This document shows positions 13,109 to 25,690 of a stretch of DNA of 64,000 nt, piece by piece. Position 1 is the first letter of the stretch. Each line of letters begins with the position of its first letter. Under the pieces are notes generated by a model. It was not told the origin of the DNA and did not search any database. It saw nothing but the letters and a program-made list of their open reading frames with translations. The stretch spans positions 615,073-679,072 of the forward strand of contig VXAY01006827.1 of assembly GCA_013399855.1 (NCBI GenBank). Reading direction: 5' to 3'. The stretch is from Oxyruncus cristatus. Taxonomy: Eukaryota; Chordata; Aves; Passeriformes; Cotingidae. Both the position numbers and the translations under genes were made by a program.

Positions 13109-13714
13109 NNNNNNNNNNNNNNNNNNNNNNNNNNNNNNNNNNNNNNNNNNNNNNNNNNNNNNNNNNNNNNNNNNNNNNNNNNNNNNNNNNNNNNNNNNNN
13201 NNNNNNNNNNNNNNNNNNNNNNNNNNNNNNNNNNNNNNNNNNNNNNNNNNNNNNNNNNNNNNNNNNNNNNNNNNNNNNNNNNNNNNNNNNNNNNNNNNNN
13301 NNNNNNNNNNNNNNNNNNNNNNNNNNNNNNNNNNNNNNNNNNNNNNNNNNNNNNNNNNNNNNNNNNNNNNNNNNNNNNNNNNNNNNNNNNNNNNNNNNNN
13401 NNNNNNNNNNNNNNNNNNNNNNNNNNNNNNNNNNNNNNNNNNNNNNNNNNNNNNNNNNNNNNNNNNNNNNNNNNNNNNNNNNNNNNNNNNNNNNNNNNNN
13501 NNNNNNNNNNNNNNNNNNNNNNNNNNNNNNNNNNNNNNNNNNNNNNNNNNNNNNNNNNNNNNNNNNNNNNNNNNNNNNNNNNNNNNNNNNNNNNNNNNNN
13601 NNNNNNNNNNNNNNNNNNNNNNNNNNNNNNNNNNNNNNNNNNNNNNNNNNNNNNNNNNNNNNNNNNNNNNNNNNNNNNNNNNNNNNNNNNNNNNNNNNNN
13701 NNNNNNNNNNNNNN
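13109..13714. other. assembly gap (606 N)
   Basis: This is an unbroken run of N. It lies between a GT-rich minisatellite and a very GC-rich promoter, two sequence classes that commonly drop out of assemblies. The missing DNA may include the upstream half of the CpG island and the PELI1 core promoter or start site. Any long open frame drawn across it is meaningless. Confidence 1.
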
Positions 13715-14430
13715 GCTGCGCCTTCCCCTTCCCCCCGATCCCGGCCTGCCGGCGTGGGGTGCCCCTGCCGCCCGCTGCCTTCCGCCCTGGGGTGAGTATC
13801 GCGCCTGTCGCGACAGAGCCGCCATCCGCGCGGCGCTACCGTGAGGAGGTGGGGGGGCCTGCCCGGGGCCTGCCCCCCTTCCTTCCCCGGGCTCCTTCTC
13901 CTTCCTCCCCTCCCCGCCGCCCTGCGCGCTTTGTGCTGCCCCTCGCAGGGCTCCCCTTGTTGCGGCTGTTTCTAAAATAATGATCTATTTTTATTTTTTT
14001 TTTTCCCCCGGGCTTTGGGAAGTTTTTTGTCTTTTTTTTTTTCTCTCTTTTTTTTTTTTTTTTCAGTCTTATTTCCTTCCCACCCGGAGTTGGCCCCGCT
14101 CTGGGGCTGAATGTGCTGGAGAAGCTCTTTGTCATGGAGCGGCTGCTGGAGCCGTCTGCCCTCGGGAAAAACATCCCTTAAACAAAACAAAACAAAAAAA
14201 AGGGGGGGGTGGAAAAAGTCGCTCAGTACTCGGACACCGGGGTTCTGTTGAATTCGGGAGGGTGTTAGGTGTTTTTTGGGGTTTTTTTTTGCAGCAGCAG
14301 TGGTGTTATATATATTTTTTCGGGGAGGAACGAGTCCCCTCCTCCCCCGCCAACCCCCGAAGTCCATTGATCGCAGCCCCCGGTGCCGGAGCGCGGAATG
14401 GGAGCAGCACGCAGGCGGGTGACAACAAAA
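13715..14430 (+). promoter_or_regulatory. PELI1: CpG-island promoter of PELI1
   Basis: Sequence right after the gap is strongly GC-rich with many CpGs (for example cgcgcctgtcgcgacagagc and ccgcgcggcgctaccg near 13800-13840), in contrast to the AT-rich DNA that follows. A gccgccat motif at 13817-13824 is the reverse of a YY1-type AAGATGGCGGC core. Further GC-rich blocks reach about 14410, interrupted by long T tracts (13990-14065). There is no clear TATA box at a sensible place, as is usual for a CpG-island promoter. The assignment to PELI1 is inferred from position and orientation: it is the only CpG island of this strength upstream of the coding exons. Confidence 0.72.
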
Positions 14431-14582
14431 CAAAGGGGGATTTTGTTTGGCTGTTGTTAACCTGCAAGATCTTGGTGGGAAAGCTTGCCCTCCCTTTTTT
14501 TTTTTTTTTTTTTTTTAATATTATCCCGAGCTCTTCCAGATTTGATGTTGTTTCACTCTGGAAGAATCCAGATAGTCGGTAG
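13800..14582 (+). other. PELI1: candidate non-coding first exon of PELI1 (5' UTR)
   Basis: A near-perfect splice donor, cggtag|gtaagttg, lies at 14582/14583. I take it as the most likely end of the non-coding first exon. The start is unknown and may be in the gap. If spliced to the acceptor at 48617, the PELI1 frame upstream of the annotated ATG meets an in-frame TAG at 14573-14575, so this transcript must start translation at the usual Met. A second good donor, ctggg|gtgagtat at 13791/13792, would give a much shorter leader. RNA-seq would decide between them. Confidence 0.45.
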
Positions 14583-15075
14583 GTAAGTTGTGTCCTTTTC
14601 ATTTTAAGCTTCTTGGGGGGAATCACAGGGTTTCTCTCCCGTCTCCCCAACCTCGGCTCTTTTTGTGAGCAGCCTGCCATCCAGCGCAACTTCTGTCTGG
14701 TTTTTCTTTGCATCTTGTTTTCACCTAGCTAAATAGTGCGTTTTCAGGAAGATCTAATAGGAGGGGGGCATTTCTGCTTGTAACAGCCACGGAGAAGATT
14801 TTCTGAAGGCAGCAGAGAGGAAGAGCAGTTGTGTTTTCAGCTGAATAATTTTTGTCTCTTAAAGGGCATATTTTAAAGCACTTAAACGTTTTATACCGGA
14901 AGCATTTTTCTCCCCCCTCCCCCCCCCTTTGTTTTTATTTTAACTATCTCCTCAAAAATTGCAGCTACTTCACCTCTGCAAAAACGCAGCTTCTGGAATA
15001 CATGGAAGCAAAATGCCGTGTGGCTGTAACGCTCGTGTTTCTGGCCTTAAAGGCCACCCTTTTTCTGATTTCTTT

Positions 15076-15077
<2 letters not shown>

Positions 15078-15117
<40 letters not shown>
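15078..15117. repeat. poly-T tract (T40)
   Basis: Forty uninterrupted T residues follow a tttcttttc lead-in, about 0.5 kb inside intron 1. No flanking SINE body is recognisable on either side, so it is listed as a homopolymer. Length is likely polymorphic and subject to sequencing error. Confidence 0.9.
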
Positions 15118-15121
<4 letters not shown>

Positions 15122-18100
15122 GGACTCCTCTGCCTTGACGAAACACTACTTGGCAAGGAAAATCACAAAGCCTTTCAGCGAGCCAGTGCTGGCGCTTCTG
15201 CATCTGAAGGACGATGGGTTTATTTTTTCCATTTTGTACGCGTGTGGGGGGCGGGGGGAGACCCGGGATAAAAAAAAATAAAAAGAGGCCGTTTCCGGTT
15301 TCTGTTCAGCAGCTTTTCGTATTTTGGTTTTGGTGTTTTTTTTTTCCCCCCCCACAAAGAAACAGCCAGATGACCTGTTGATGATACATCTCCGGTTGCT
15401 TTTTGTTCCGAAAGGCGCCTGTAGGTTAGTGGATATGAACAGGCTGCCCGGATTTTCGTTTCTGTGTGTTGTCGTGTGGTTCGTGTGGCTTTGTAATGTT
15501 TTAGGCTGACAATTTTGGAGTAATGTAGAGCCGAAGTTCAGACGTCTGCCTGGGATATTCCCCCTTCTCCTGTCCCCCACGGTCCTTTCCCCCAAGAAAA
15601 AGCCTGTTTTTTTTTTTGAAAATTGAGCACTGGTAGTTGGAAAATTAGACCCTTTTAGTGCTGCGTAAGATAAGTGTCCTAACTCTTTGAAGTCGTGTGA
15701 ATGGCCTGGCATGAAGCTGTTGGAATGCAATAGGCAGCTACTGGGTACCTTAAGCTTCAACATCTCCTGTTTCAAATGAATTAAACATGTAGGAGCACCT
15801 ACGTTGTGCTCAGTAAAGTCCTGTGAAGTGTGTGCCTCATGAATGTTTCCGTTCTTACCAAACGCTGACCCGTATTTCTCAACACAGCGGGTCACCGTGC
15901 TAGTGTTCATCTTGGAAATTAAAGTTTTGAGTAACTACTAGTGTTTCAGTTAGAGCAGAACTTAATATAATATCTCCGCTACGATGGTTTTGTATTTTGG
16001 TAGCAATGCTGGTTTCTGTTAAGAAACTGAGCATGGAAAACAGGATCCTTTCACTTCGGGATTTATAGCTAATGTCTGTAGATGTGAAATAGAGCATCAT
16101 CTGCTTGGAGCCAGTGGTATTTAAAACTCCTATTCATTTGGAAAGAACTAATTACAAGTATATTTTGATATAAAATGTCTTTTCAGACAGGAGCTCTGGA
16201 ACATGGGAAAGCAGAAAACCCAAAGCTGTTTGTAGATGCTAATCCATGCCCTGAGCTAAAAAAGGAAGAATGAGGGTGTTTCATGAGAAATCAGTCACCT
16301 TTAAGTGCATACTTGTGAGTGAAATTACACAGCTGATTAGCAATTCCTGCTGGATGCCAGCAATTGGAGGTACTTGTTGCTCCCTTGCTGGTCACTGTGC
16401 GCCTTGCTGGTTAGATTGTAAAAGTTTTGACTGAACATCAAGAAGAAAAAGTCCAGCTCTTTTGCTTCCCAGGCATTCATTCCTTAATCTGCAGATTCAC
16501 GAGCGTGCTGACAGTCTGTCAAAGGAAGTGACAGCAAAGAGATGGTATAGGAAGTAGGTCGAGCGTCGCTGAACACTGCTGAGAGAGTTTCAGTGGAAAA
16601 AAGTAAGCATGTTTCCGTCTGATCTGGTTTCTGTGTCCTTTCAATCTACCAGTTAGCAAGATGCACCACTAAATGTCATACTCCTACTGTAGTTCCCCAG
16701 TTCTACTGAAATTAGCATTACATCCTTCGTCAGGCCCAGTTAGTCTACCTGGATGAAAAGACTCGTGGGGAAGAAGGTAAAGCAGCAGTTTAATTGTGAG
16801 AACTCGTGTCAGTTGGGTGAAGCTGAAGTTGGCTCTGTGTCTCCCAGGAGGCCGTGGGCAGCTGATGGGGTGGATTTCCCTCTCCAGTGGGTGGTTGGGG
16901 GTGGGCTGTGACAATAGGGTAGCATCATGGCACATTCTTAGTGGCCTTGATGTTTTGCGGTGGACGTAGCAATTAATAGTTACAAGCGGTTGTGTTTCTG
17001 CTTTAAGATGTTTGAACTGATGTGTTGAAAAGCCTGCCTTTCAAGTTAAAAGAGATGGAAGTTTGTTGCCATGCTAGAAATCCTTCTTAAACTGAAAAAA
17101 AAAAAAAAAAGAAAGCAAGCTCTACCCTTGTAGAGCAGTAAAAACTCTTGACATTAACTTGATTTGCAGAAAAATTACATCCTTCCACTGAGAGTATGTT
17201 CTTTTACAAGTATCCCGTATTTATATTGATTTGAAAAGGAGCTCTTGCTTCAAGTAGGAAGAGGTTCTTCAGTGCTTTGCACGAGTGAGTGCACGGCTTA
17301 TGGGCTACCTAGGTGAGCCCTGTGCCATGTGCTGTTTTGTTGACCCATGTGACATGATTTGGAGCACCAAATGTTCCTAACTGCTCAAAATGACCTTTCT
17401 GGAATAACCCTCTAGTAATGAATGGATGTGAAACAGTTGGCTGGAAATGACAGGCTTTACAGGAGAAGTCTGTTGTTCCCTGCTGGCACCCTCTGCTGAA
17501 GGTAGGTAATCATCAATACCAGTCGTGCTCCAGCAGCATCCTCCTGGCTGGCATGTGAGGTGGGAATGCTGTGAGGTGGCATTGTGGGACCTGGGCTCAA
17601 GTGCGAACTAGTCAGCAGCTTGTTTGATTCAGACTGAGCACAGTGCCTGGGTGGAAGTGTTTAGTTAAGGATTGATGGTGTTCCCTGGAGCCTGCCATGC
17701 AGGAGCACGGTTCAGTTCGTGAACAGGTAATAAAAGTTAATCTGCTGACCTTGTTTTTAATCCATGCTGCTGAATTTAATCATAGTGACTTGACTGCCAC
17801 TCGTGGTACTTATGTAAATGCTGAATTTTGGGCTTGAATCTCGTACTCTAGAGCTGAGGGGACTAAACCTTGCTGCGGTTTCAGGATTTGGAGTGTCCTA
17901 TAATTTTACTCTTCTAATTAAAGGTCTATTGCAGTTTTTAGATTAGGAGCAGTCAAAACCTCTTACTCTGGTCTGGTAATTATATTCCTTTTGGGAAGAG
18001 GATCTGTTAAATTCACACTTGCTTTCCTTGTTCACCAGTAATGTGTGTTGCAGAAGACTTGGGATTTGTGTCATGTTGGCTCAAAATGCTCTTGATTTCC

Positions 18101-21100
18101 CTGGAAGTTGGCTGTACAGCTATGTCGACCAGATGTTTTCCTGTGCCAGCCCTGTTCGCAGCAGTTAATTGCATAAATGTGTTTTTAGAAGGGAGAAAAA
18201 CCTTCTTTGTGAGAACTTTTTTTAATAGTACAGAGATATTTGTGCTGGTCTGGCTATATTAGGGTAGGTTTATATGTGTGAATGGCAGGAAGGTATTGAA
18301 AGGCTGAAGACTCAAACCAGAATTGATCTCTAGAATACTTATTATTATTAGGATAGTTGATAATGCGAACAGCTACTAGGTAGTGGTGTTTTGTGGATTG
18401 ACTGAGGTTTAGAGTGAATAGGATAAATAAAAAGTACTTTGTAGGTACTTGCAAGGTAGTGGCTCGGAGAAAGTCAAGTAGGATTCTTTGGGGGATAGTT
18501 TCTTGGAGCTAGGACTTGAAAAGAAGATTGGAAAAAAACCCAAGAAAAACCCAGAACAACCAAAACCAAGAAAAATAATAAACCACAAAACCCTGCCTAG
18601 GCAAAATTGTCTTTAAGTAGACCACCATCAATGTTTTTTTCCCTTCCATTGCCAATTGATTCATCTGCCTGGATGTACTTAGCTGTTTGTGTTTCAAGTT
18701 TGCAATGCTTCTGCAACTACACAACCCTTTGGGCTTCTTTACAAATGCTTAAAAATACTCTTTCTGAGCTGGGATACCTATTTTCCTTAATTTATGGACA
18801 AGGTGTGGAGTAGAGATTGAATTTGAGGGCACTGGTTTGTTTTCTGTTAAGAAGAGTGATAAGATTTGACATTGGTCGAGTTCAAGGCTTGCAAGAGTTT
18901 TTGAAGGCATAGTAAGAACGAACTAAACTTAAGTGACTTGTGCATTTCACACTGTCCTTTTTCTCTCCTTAGTGTTTCTGCTTAGTTGTCTGAATGGAGT
19001 AGTGAGCAACTGGAAAGTTGCAGCTGTTGGGTTAGTTTGTCCCTGCCAGCTTGTCCTCTAGGATGGTAACCCCTTGTTCTGTGTCCACAACACTAACGGC
19101 TTAATTGTTCTTTAGGTCGGGGCAGTCAGGCTGGCATTTTTGGGTTAGATGCAGCTTGAGATATTTCTGTCCAGCTGGTCATCTTTGCCCAGGGATTAAT
19201 CAGCCATGTCTGGGACAGCACACAAGGCACCCAGGTGGAACTACTTCCCATTAGGAATGGGAACCAAAGTGCCTTTGTAAGCCGCACATATGGCCCCCTT
19301 AAACATTGAATCCATTGGGACGCGGTAAGTTAACATTAAACTAGTAGCAAATTAGGGTCAGAGTCCCATGTGTTTGTAGTTCCTTTTTTTAGTGTTAAGA
19401 TCGTACCTCTGCTACAGTTACAAAGTGCCCCCTGTCCCTGCTCTCGGTTCATTCTGCCTTTCATAGTCTAACAGTATTAAAGAGTAAAGACTTGATTTTA
19501 AAACCGCACAAGCTTGAGTACTTCGTCTGTGTTTTCTTTGTCCTAAGACAGATTATTTGTGTTAAATGATAAAAGTGGCCCCTGGAGAATTTCTGCTAAG
19601 AAATCTCAAGGCTCCTCTTCTCTTTAAGTGTTGATGTATACTGAGGTTTTTGTCTCATGCTACCTTGATATTTTTTCCACTTATCTGAAGCAGTTGTAGT
19701 TCAGTGCAATGTTTTTACAAGAATAAATATTACTTTAATCGTGGCTTAACACAAGTTTCAGCTTGGAAAATCAGTAATGATTCTTTTGTCAGATCATACA
19801 GCCAAACAATTCATTTGGTATGAGGTTAGGGATAAAAATCCAAAATGCATCATACATGGAGGCTTACTACAAGTAATTTGCTTACTTTTACAGAACTTGT
19901 TGCTCATTTTCCTCCTTTAATGCACCTCTTGAGATAAACTGCTAATTCGAAAAATATGTCAATTCTGCTGTTTCCCACTAATATTTTTTTCTTTGTTTGG
20001 CTTGGTATACTTTTTTCCTGAGCCACTTTAAATACTCCGAGGAATGTTCAGCATGGAAGAAAATAAATGCGTGTAGATATTTGAGTTGCTGTAATTTAAG
20101 GTTAGCAGAAGATGATTTTGAACTCCTGGTCTGCAGTGAAAAAGAGTCAAGTGGCTTCAGCCCTACTAATGTTGGAGGTAGGGTATCTGCTGCATTTTGG
20201 ATTTGAATCTGAGTCCTTTCTGCTGGGCAAGTGCTCTCTTTTGAATTTAGGAAAGAAAACGTAACATGCTACAAAATCTACTGATAGAAATTGGGATTGT
20301 TCCTCCTGTGTAGGTGACCACAGTTGTTGACTATTAATGTTTGAGAAGCCAGAGTTATGGACTGCAGTCAATACTGCTGTTTCCATTTTCATGATCAAAC
20401 TTTCATGGTAATTAGGTTTCAGATTTAGGAATGCTGCCTTTAGAACTTCACAAAAAACCGTGATGCCCACAAGTGGCATGAGCACATTGGCTGTCCAGTT
20501 GAATAGTTACAGGGGAGAAGATAATAGTCAAACTGTAAAACAAGTCATTGTGGTAACACTTAACTTCAACACCTGCTAGTTGTGGGGATATTTATTATAT
20601 GGACTTTGAGTAAAGAGCTGGGAGAAATCTAGCTCAAATTGCCTGAAACTTATGGGGACAATCAGTAAAAACTACTTTTTAACAGGGAAAAGATCTAACA
20701 TTTTTTCATTTTTTTCAGATAGGTAGTGCAGAGACCCAGGAGGCCCAGAAGTAGACAGGGTTTCACTTGTTCTTTTTCTCATGTGATAGTGTTGAGGCAA
20801 ATTTGCGATGGTAGTGTTGACACTTCAGGTAAGGGCTGCTTCCTGCTCCAGTCTGCTGTCCTTGTGCCTCTTAATGTCTGTGTATATATATATGTACACA
20901 CCATACATATTTATGACTATGAACTTCATACCCTGGGATTAGCAGACCAAGCTTTAGACAAATTATATGGTAAAGCATATTAGTCTGAAGACGGTTGGTC
21001 ACCCCTTTGTGCTTAGATGACTTTCACAGCCAAGTCATTGTCTCTTGATTCCTGCAGAAGGCAGATCCATCATACTGGATCTTTGGGTTTTTGGGGGTTG

Positions 21101-24100
21101 TGGTTTTTTGGTGGTTTTTTTTTTTATAATATGGTAATTACTATGCTGCTGATAGCCCACATCAGTTGTCTTAGTATTTATTTGGTGTCTGTGAAATATC
21201 ATTCCAGTGGAGTTTTCCCTTCTGGTGCAGCACGAGCTGTTGCCTGTTGGGTGAGGTTTCGAATAAACTACTCGAGATTGTTCCAGAAGGCTGGAGTGTG
21301 AGGTAACACTTACCGTGGTGAGGTAACAGCTTGGTGGGGTTTTTTCTCTTGTCTTTTCTAAAAGATGTGATGTATTACTGTGTCAAGGCCATCGGCCACC
21401 TGCTGAAATTGAGGAACTCAGCTTGGTCATGCAGGCGTATAAATGCACGAGTAGCTTTTGTTTTTACGCGTTTCCTTTCTTGCACATGTGTAATTTTACA
21501 GTCAGTGCTGTGGCCAGCGTATTTACTTTGTCTGAGGGTTTCTGAGCAGCAGATGTGAACACAGAGTAGGTTCTTGTACCTCTCACTGCTGACTGAGAAA
21601 GGTCAGGATGCTGTAGTAGAGAGCGTGGGCTTATAAGCCACTTGTGACTCAGATATAGCAACTGCTTTTGAATTTCTGTGCCAGTATATATACACACTAT
21701 TAAATTTTTTCCTCACTGAAATAAACGTGCATATTTCACTGTTCTGAGATATGCATAGATAGCAAGAGAAACTTCTACTCAAGAGGGAGGGTGTTACAAG
21801 CATTTTTTCTGCCATCTTTCCCTTACTCTGCAACTTTGGGGAGGGGCTCATTCAAGTTACAAGTATCTAAAAAGGAGCAGAGGTAGCGGCCTCATCCAAA
21901 CAAGATGTTAACCCCTAAAGCTGAGAGACCTGTCACAGGAAGAAGTGAAGAGCTTATTTATTATGCCAGTAATCACTTGTCTGGTGCCTTTCAGTCTCTT
22001 AGAGTCCACAATACCAAGTATTGTAGGCATGCTGCTATTACTTTATAGCTGCTAATGAGGAGGAGTAACAGATTAATCTGGCTGCTTCTAATATTTCAAA
22101 ACCTCAATCATCAAGAAATAGCAGCTTTAAAGATCCAGATAGTGCTTGACTTACATGTAGAGTGCGATGACATGAGAAGTTTCTTGCCTTGCTTTGGGCT
22201 GGTGTCAGGTGTAGCATTGCATGTTTCCTCTTCTCTTGCTGTCCAGTTTCCCAAGGCAGGGTTCAGGCTGAAACGTAACAAAGCTGGAATTGTGCTCTAC
22301 TCTCCTGTCAAACAAGGAGGGAACTCTGTGTATGGGAGATGACAGGGAGAGGATCCTGTGTGCTGGGATGATGGTTGATGTCTCCAAAGCCCCAGATGGC
22401 TGTTAGCCTTGTCTCTTTTTGTCCTTATTTTAATAAAGGTAGGCAACTCGCAGGTGTGTTGATGCTTAATTTGCTAATGTTTGGGGGCTGCTACAGAAAT
22501 GCAAATTAGTCTTCAGTTACTAATCAAATCTTGCTCTGCTCTGAGGCATGTAAACTAATGAAGTATCAACAAACCTGAAGGTGGGTGAAAAAACTGATTG
22601 TGAGTTCTCTGAGATCACTCTTCTCACTTCTTCTGCTTTCACTGTGTTGGATGTTTAGAAGTGTCAGCGTGACTGAGGGCTGGAGTTTGTCAGACACAGG
22701 CCTGATGCTAAGGGGGAAAACACAGTGGTTTGGAGTATGGGGAGGTATAACATCTGTTTGTAACCTTTGTCACAAGTGGAACGGATTATAAAATGACAGA
22801 TACTGATTCTCTGCCAATCTGCATGTGTTCCATTCAGCATTGCACAAAGCACGCCCCTTAGATTTAATACAAATGTTCCCTCAGAAAGATCACCTTGATT
22901 AAATTTTTTTTCAGATACATAAAGTAGAAATCAACTGAGATTCTCTGTTCTTTAAAGACTTAAGTGCTATATTTCTAGCTCTTGGCAGACATTGTCCACA
23001 AGTACTTCATGTTCCATTGGGCTTTTGCCAAATCTAATGTACTATGTGTACTGAAAGCATCAAAAACAGACTTACTTTAATTTTAGATTTTACAGCTACT
23101 GTTATTGATTTTTCTTAGAGCTGTTCCATCCAATCTGCTATCATGTTAGTTTTTTTTCCCTGCAGGAGTTTGGGCAAGGATCATGACAGTCTTTATTTGT
23201 GTGACCACGGACTGTTTATGTGAGTGAGAGCTGTAGATCAGACGTCTCTGCAGTGGCCAGACCCTCCATTTATAGAAGCTAAATCAGCAGACTGCATTAT
23301 TTGTGAACTCTTGTCTTTAATACTGACTGGTGTGCTGTGACTGAGAATAGTGTTATAAACAATCCATCATCGTCTTTCAAGAAACTTGAATTTCATAAAA
23401 ATTCCTGTGACAGAGAGCTACACATAGCAAAAATTCTGAACTTTCGTTTCTTCAGCTCTTGTCAGCTGTATGAATAGAAGCCTGGCTGAAAGACCTTGGA
23501 CTCTGAAGAGACAAAAAAGGGAAGAGGTAGGGGGAGAGAAGCAAATAGGAGTTATGGTAGGTAGACAAAGTGAGGAAGGAAATAACTGAGGGAAAGAATA
23601 GGGTATAGTTCAAAACAGCCAACCAACACAGGCTGGAGCATTCCTAATGCTACAGTCCTCAGGTCTGCTGATCCCTGCCTGACAGCTGTGTCTGCTGGCC
23701 TCGTATTTTGGCTGTTCATCTTTTATTTTCAACCCTCAGGGCCAAGTAGCTGTGCATAAGCATGGCTTCTGGCCAGGTGGCTCATAGCCCTCAGAGTGCC
23801 AGAGGATTCCCTTCCATTGTGTTGGTGTGGAGCAGCGTGGCATTTGGTGGAGCCTGGGTTTTCCCCCTCCGCCTCTTTTACTCCTTCTGCTGAGCTTCCT
23901 TGTATTAAATGACAGTCTGTTTTGATTTTTGCTTTGCAGCTTTACTCTAACAACTCTGGCAGAAGGTAAGGTTGCTCAGGGCTTCAAAGACCTGCATCTA
24001 AGTGAGGAAGAGAGGTGTCTCGTGATACAGAGCGACTTAAAATCCCAGTGAGTTCTACACTCCCTATTAGTAGTAGTCATTGTAATAAACTATGTGGGAA

Positions 24101-25614
24101 TTCCTAGTTAGTCTGCTTTGTAAGCTTAACTATGGCACTCAGTGGTTTTTGCTAGACCTCACTCTTACGCTGAAGTACTGAGCATGGTTTTTAAATCTAA
24201 CTTCAGTTGTCTAGTCCTCAGGCATAGTTTATGTTTCAGACTGCTCCATCTCAGAGATGCTGATTAGTCTTTGGAAGCATTACTTAAGCTTTGACAATCT
24301 TTAGGTATTACCTCACAGTCTTCAGAGACTGTATTTTCTGTCCTGCACCTGTCCTCTCATTCCAGTCCTTGTATTGGAGTCTCTTTTGGGGCCCGTTCCA
24401 TTTCTGCAGGTTACCTTTGCCCACACAGTGTTAGAAGATGCTTTTCCAGCATGCAACCAAATGACCAATTCATTAGAATTTTTGGTGGAAGAATTTTGGC
24501 AACCAGACCATACTATGTGTTAATGTTTGTGTACGCCAGGTTTTATTGTAGCAACTGGTTGTGCAGGTAACTCACATTAGTGTTAGCAGACAAGCTGTGC
24601 CTCATTTTTTAGCCTCCTGAAAGTGTTTTGGTAACTTTTATCATGGTGTTGTTCCTCATAAGAAGCACTGGTGGTACATAATGCTGCAGAACTAAGCAGG
24701 CTAATGGTGCTTGCCTTCCTCTTGTCTCTGGAGTGGTCCTAAGTCCTAGACCCCTAAACATAGCAAAATCTGTAAGAAAAACATTGCCCTATGAAGAAAT
24801 GTACAGGAAATGACTAAGCCTGATGAAGACAGAACTGTAGATTGTTCCAAGTGTGTTTTTGTAACTAAGGCAGAGTTTTAAATTTTTCATTTATTGCTGT
24901 TACTCTGCTTGTTTTCAAGCTTAATTTTAAAACATCATTCGTATAAGTTTAGTATTAACTCAGTATGCGTGCTAATTAGATTATTGCTGTACTAAGCAAT
25001 CTTCTACTGATAAATGTAGCTTGTGTTACCTTGAGGAACAAAGTACATTGAATAGAAGAGCGAATATAAAGAAAACAGAATTAGCTCTGGAGTTAAGAAT
25101 GGAAATAGTTAAGTTCTGTTGTTTTTCAGGATTAAACTCAGCTTTTAAGTACTCCTCAGGAACAAACTCTTATTTCCTGTTATCTTGCTATTAATTAGGC
25201 TATGCATTCAAAAATACATAAACTTACTATTTTTCTGGAAATGAACATAAAGTCATATGAAGGGTGGTCGCAGCTCTCTGTTCCTATCCTTTGTTCAGGT
25301 GCTCTCAGCACTAGTAAATCCGGTTGAGACGCAGCCAGGGGCATGAATCTGTGAATCATGGTTGTGCACAAACCTTGTGTTATCCAACTGCAGGAAGCTG
25401 GCAAGTCCTGCTGCCTTTGCAGGCAGTTGTGTTTTATGCCACCTTAAAATTGTTTAACTGCAGAACGTGCTCCTGCTCTTTGTTAACGACTAAGTTCAGG
25501 CAGTCTTGAGAGTGGCTGATAAATAACAGCTCTGTGATGCAGGGCTTGTCTTTGCATGCAGAGCTCGTGCCTCTGTGCAAATGGCCAAGTTTGTCAATGA
25601 AGAGGAGAATTTAT

Positions 25615-25690
25615 TTTGGAAGGGAGCTCTGGAGTTCATCTGGTCCAGCTCCCCCTACTCTTAAGTAGTTTGAAGTTAAAGCCAGCCCTT
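25615..25690 (-). repeat. CR1 LINE fragment (degraded)
   Basis: The run ttggaagggagctctggag, then ttcatctggtccagctccccct, parallels the CR1 phrase 'ggaagggacctctggagatcatctagtccaa', followed by 'cccctgctcaag'. The orientation corresponds to a minus-strand CR1. The copy is short and old; the right end is unclear. Confidence 0.65.

Noticed and set aside
12555..13980. Long plus- and minus-strand open frames (300-430 codons) across 12.5-14.0 kb
   Set aside because: They are open only because the 606 N contain no stop; the left part is CR1 and minisatellite, the right part CpG island.
15146..15910. 254-codon minus-strand frame near the promoter
   Set aside because: Its length is striking, but it spans poly-T and poly-C tracts (Lys- and Gly-rich runs), has no recognisable domain and shows no splice or promoter signals. 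A conserved antisense gene cannot be fully excluded, but there is no support.
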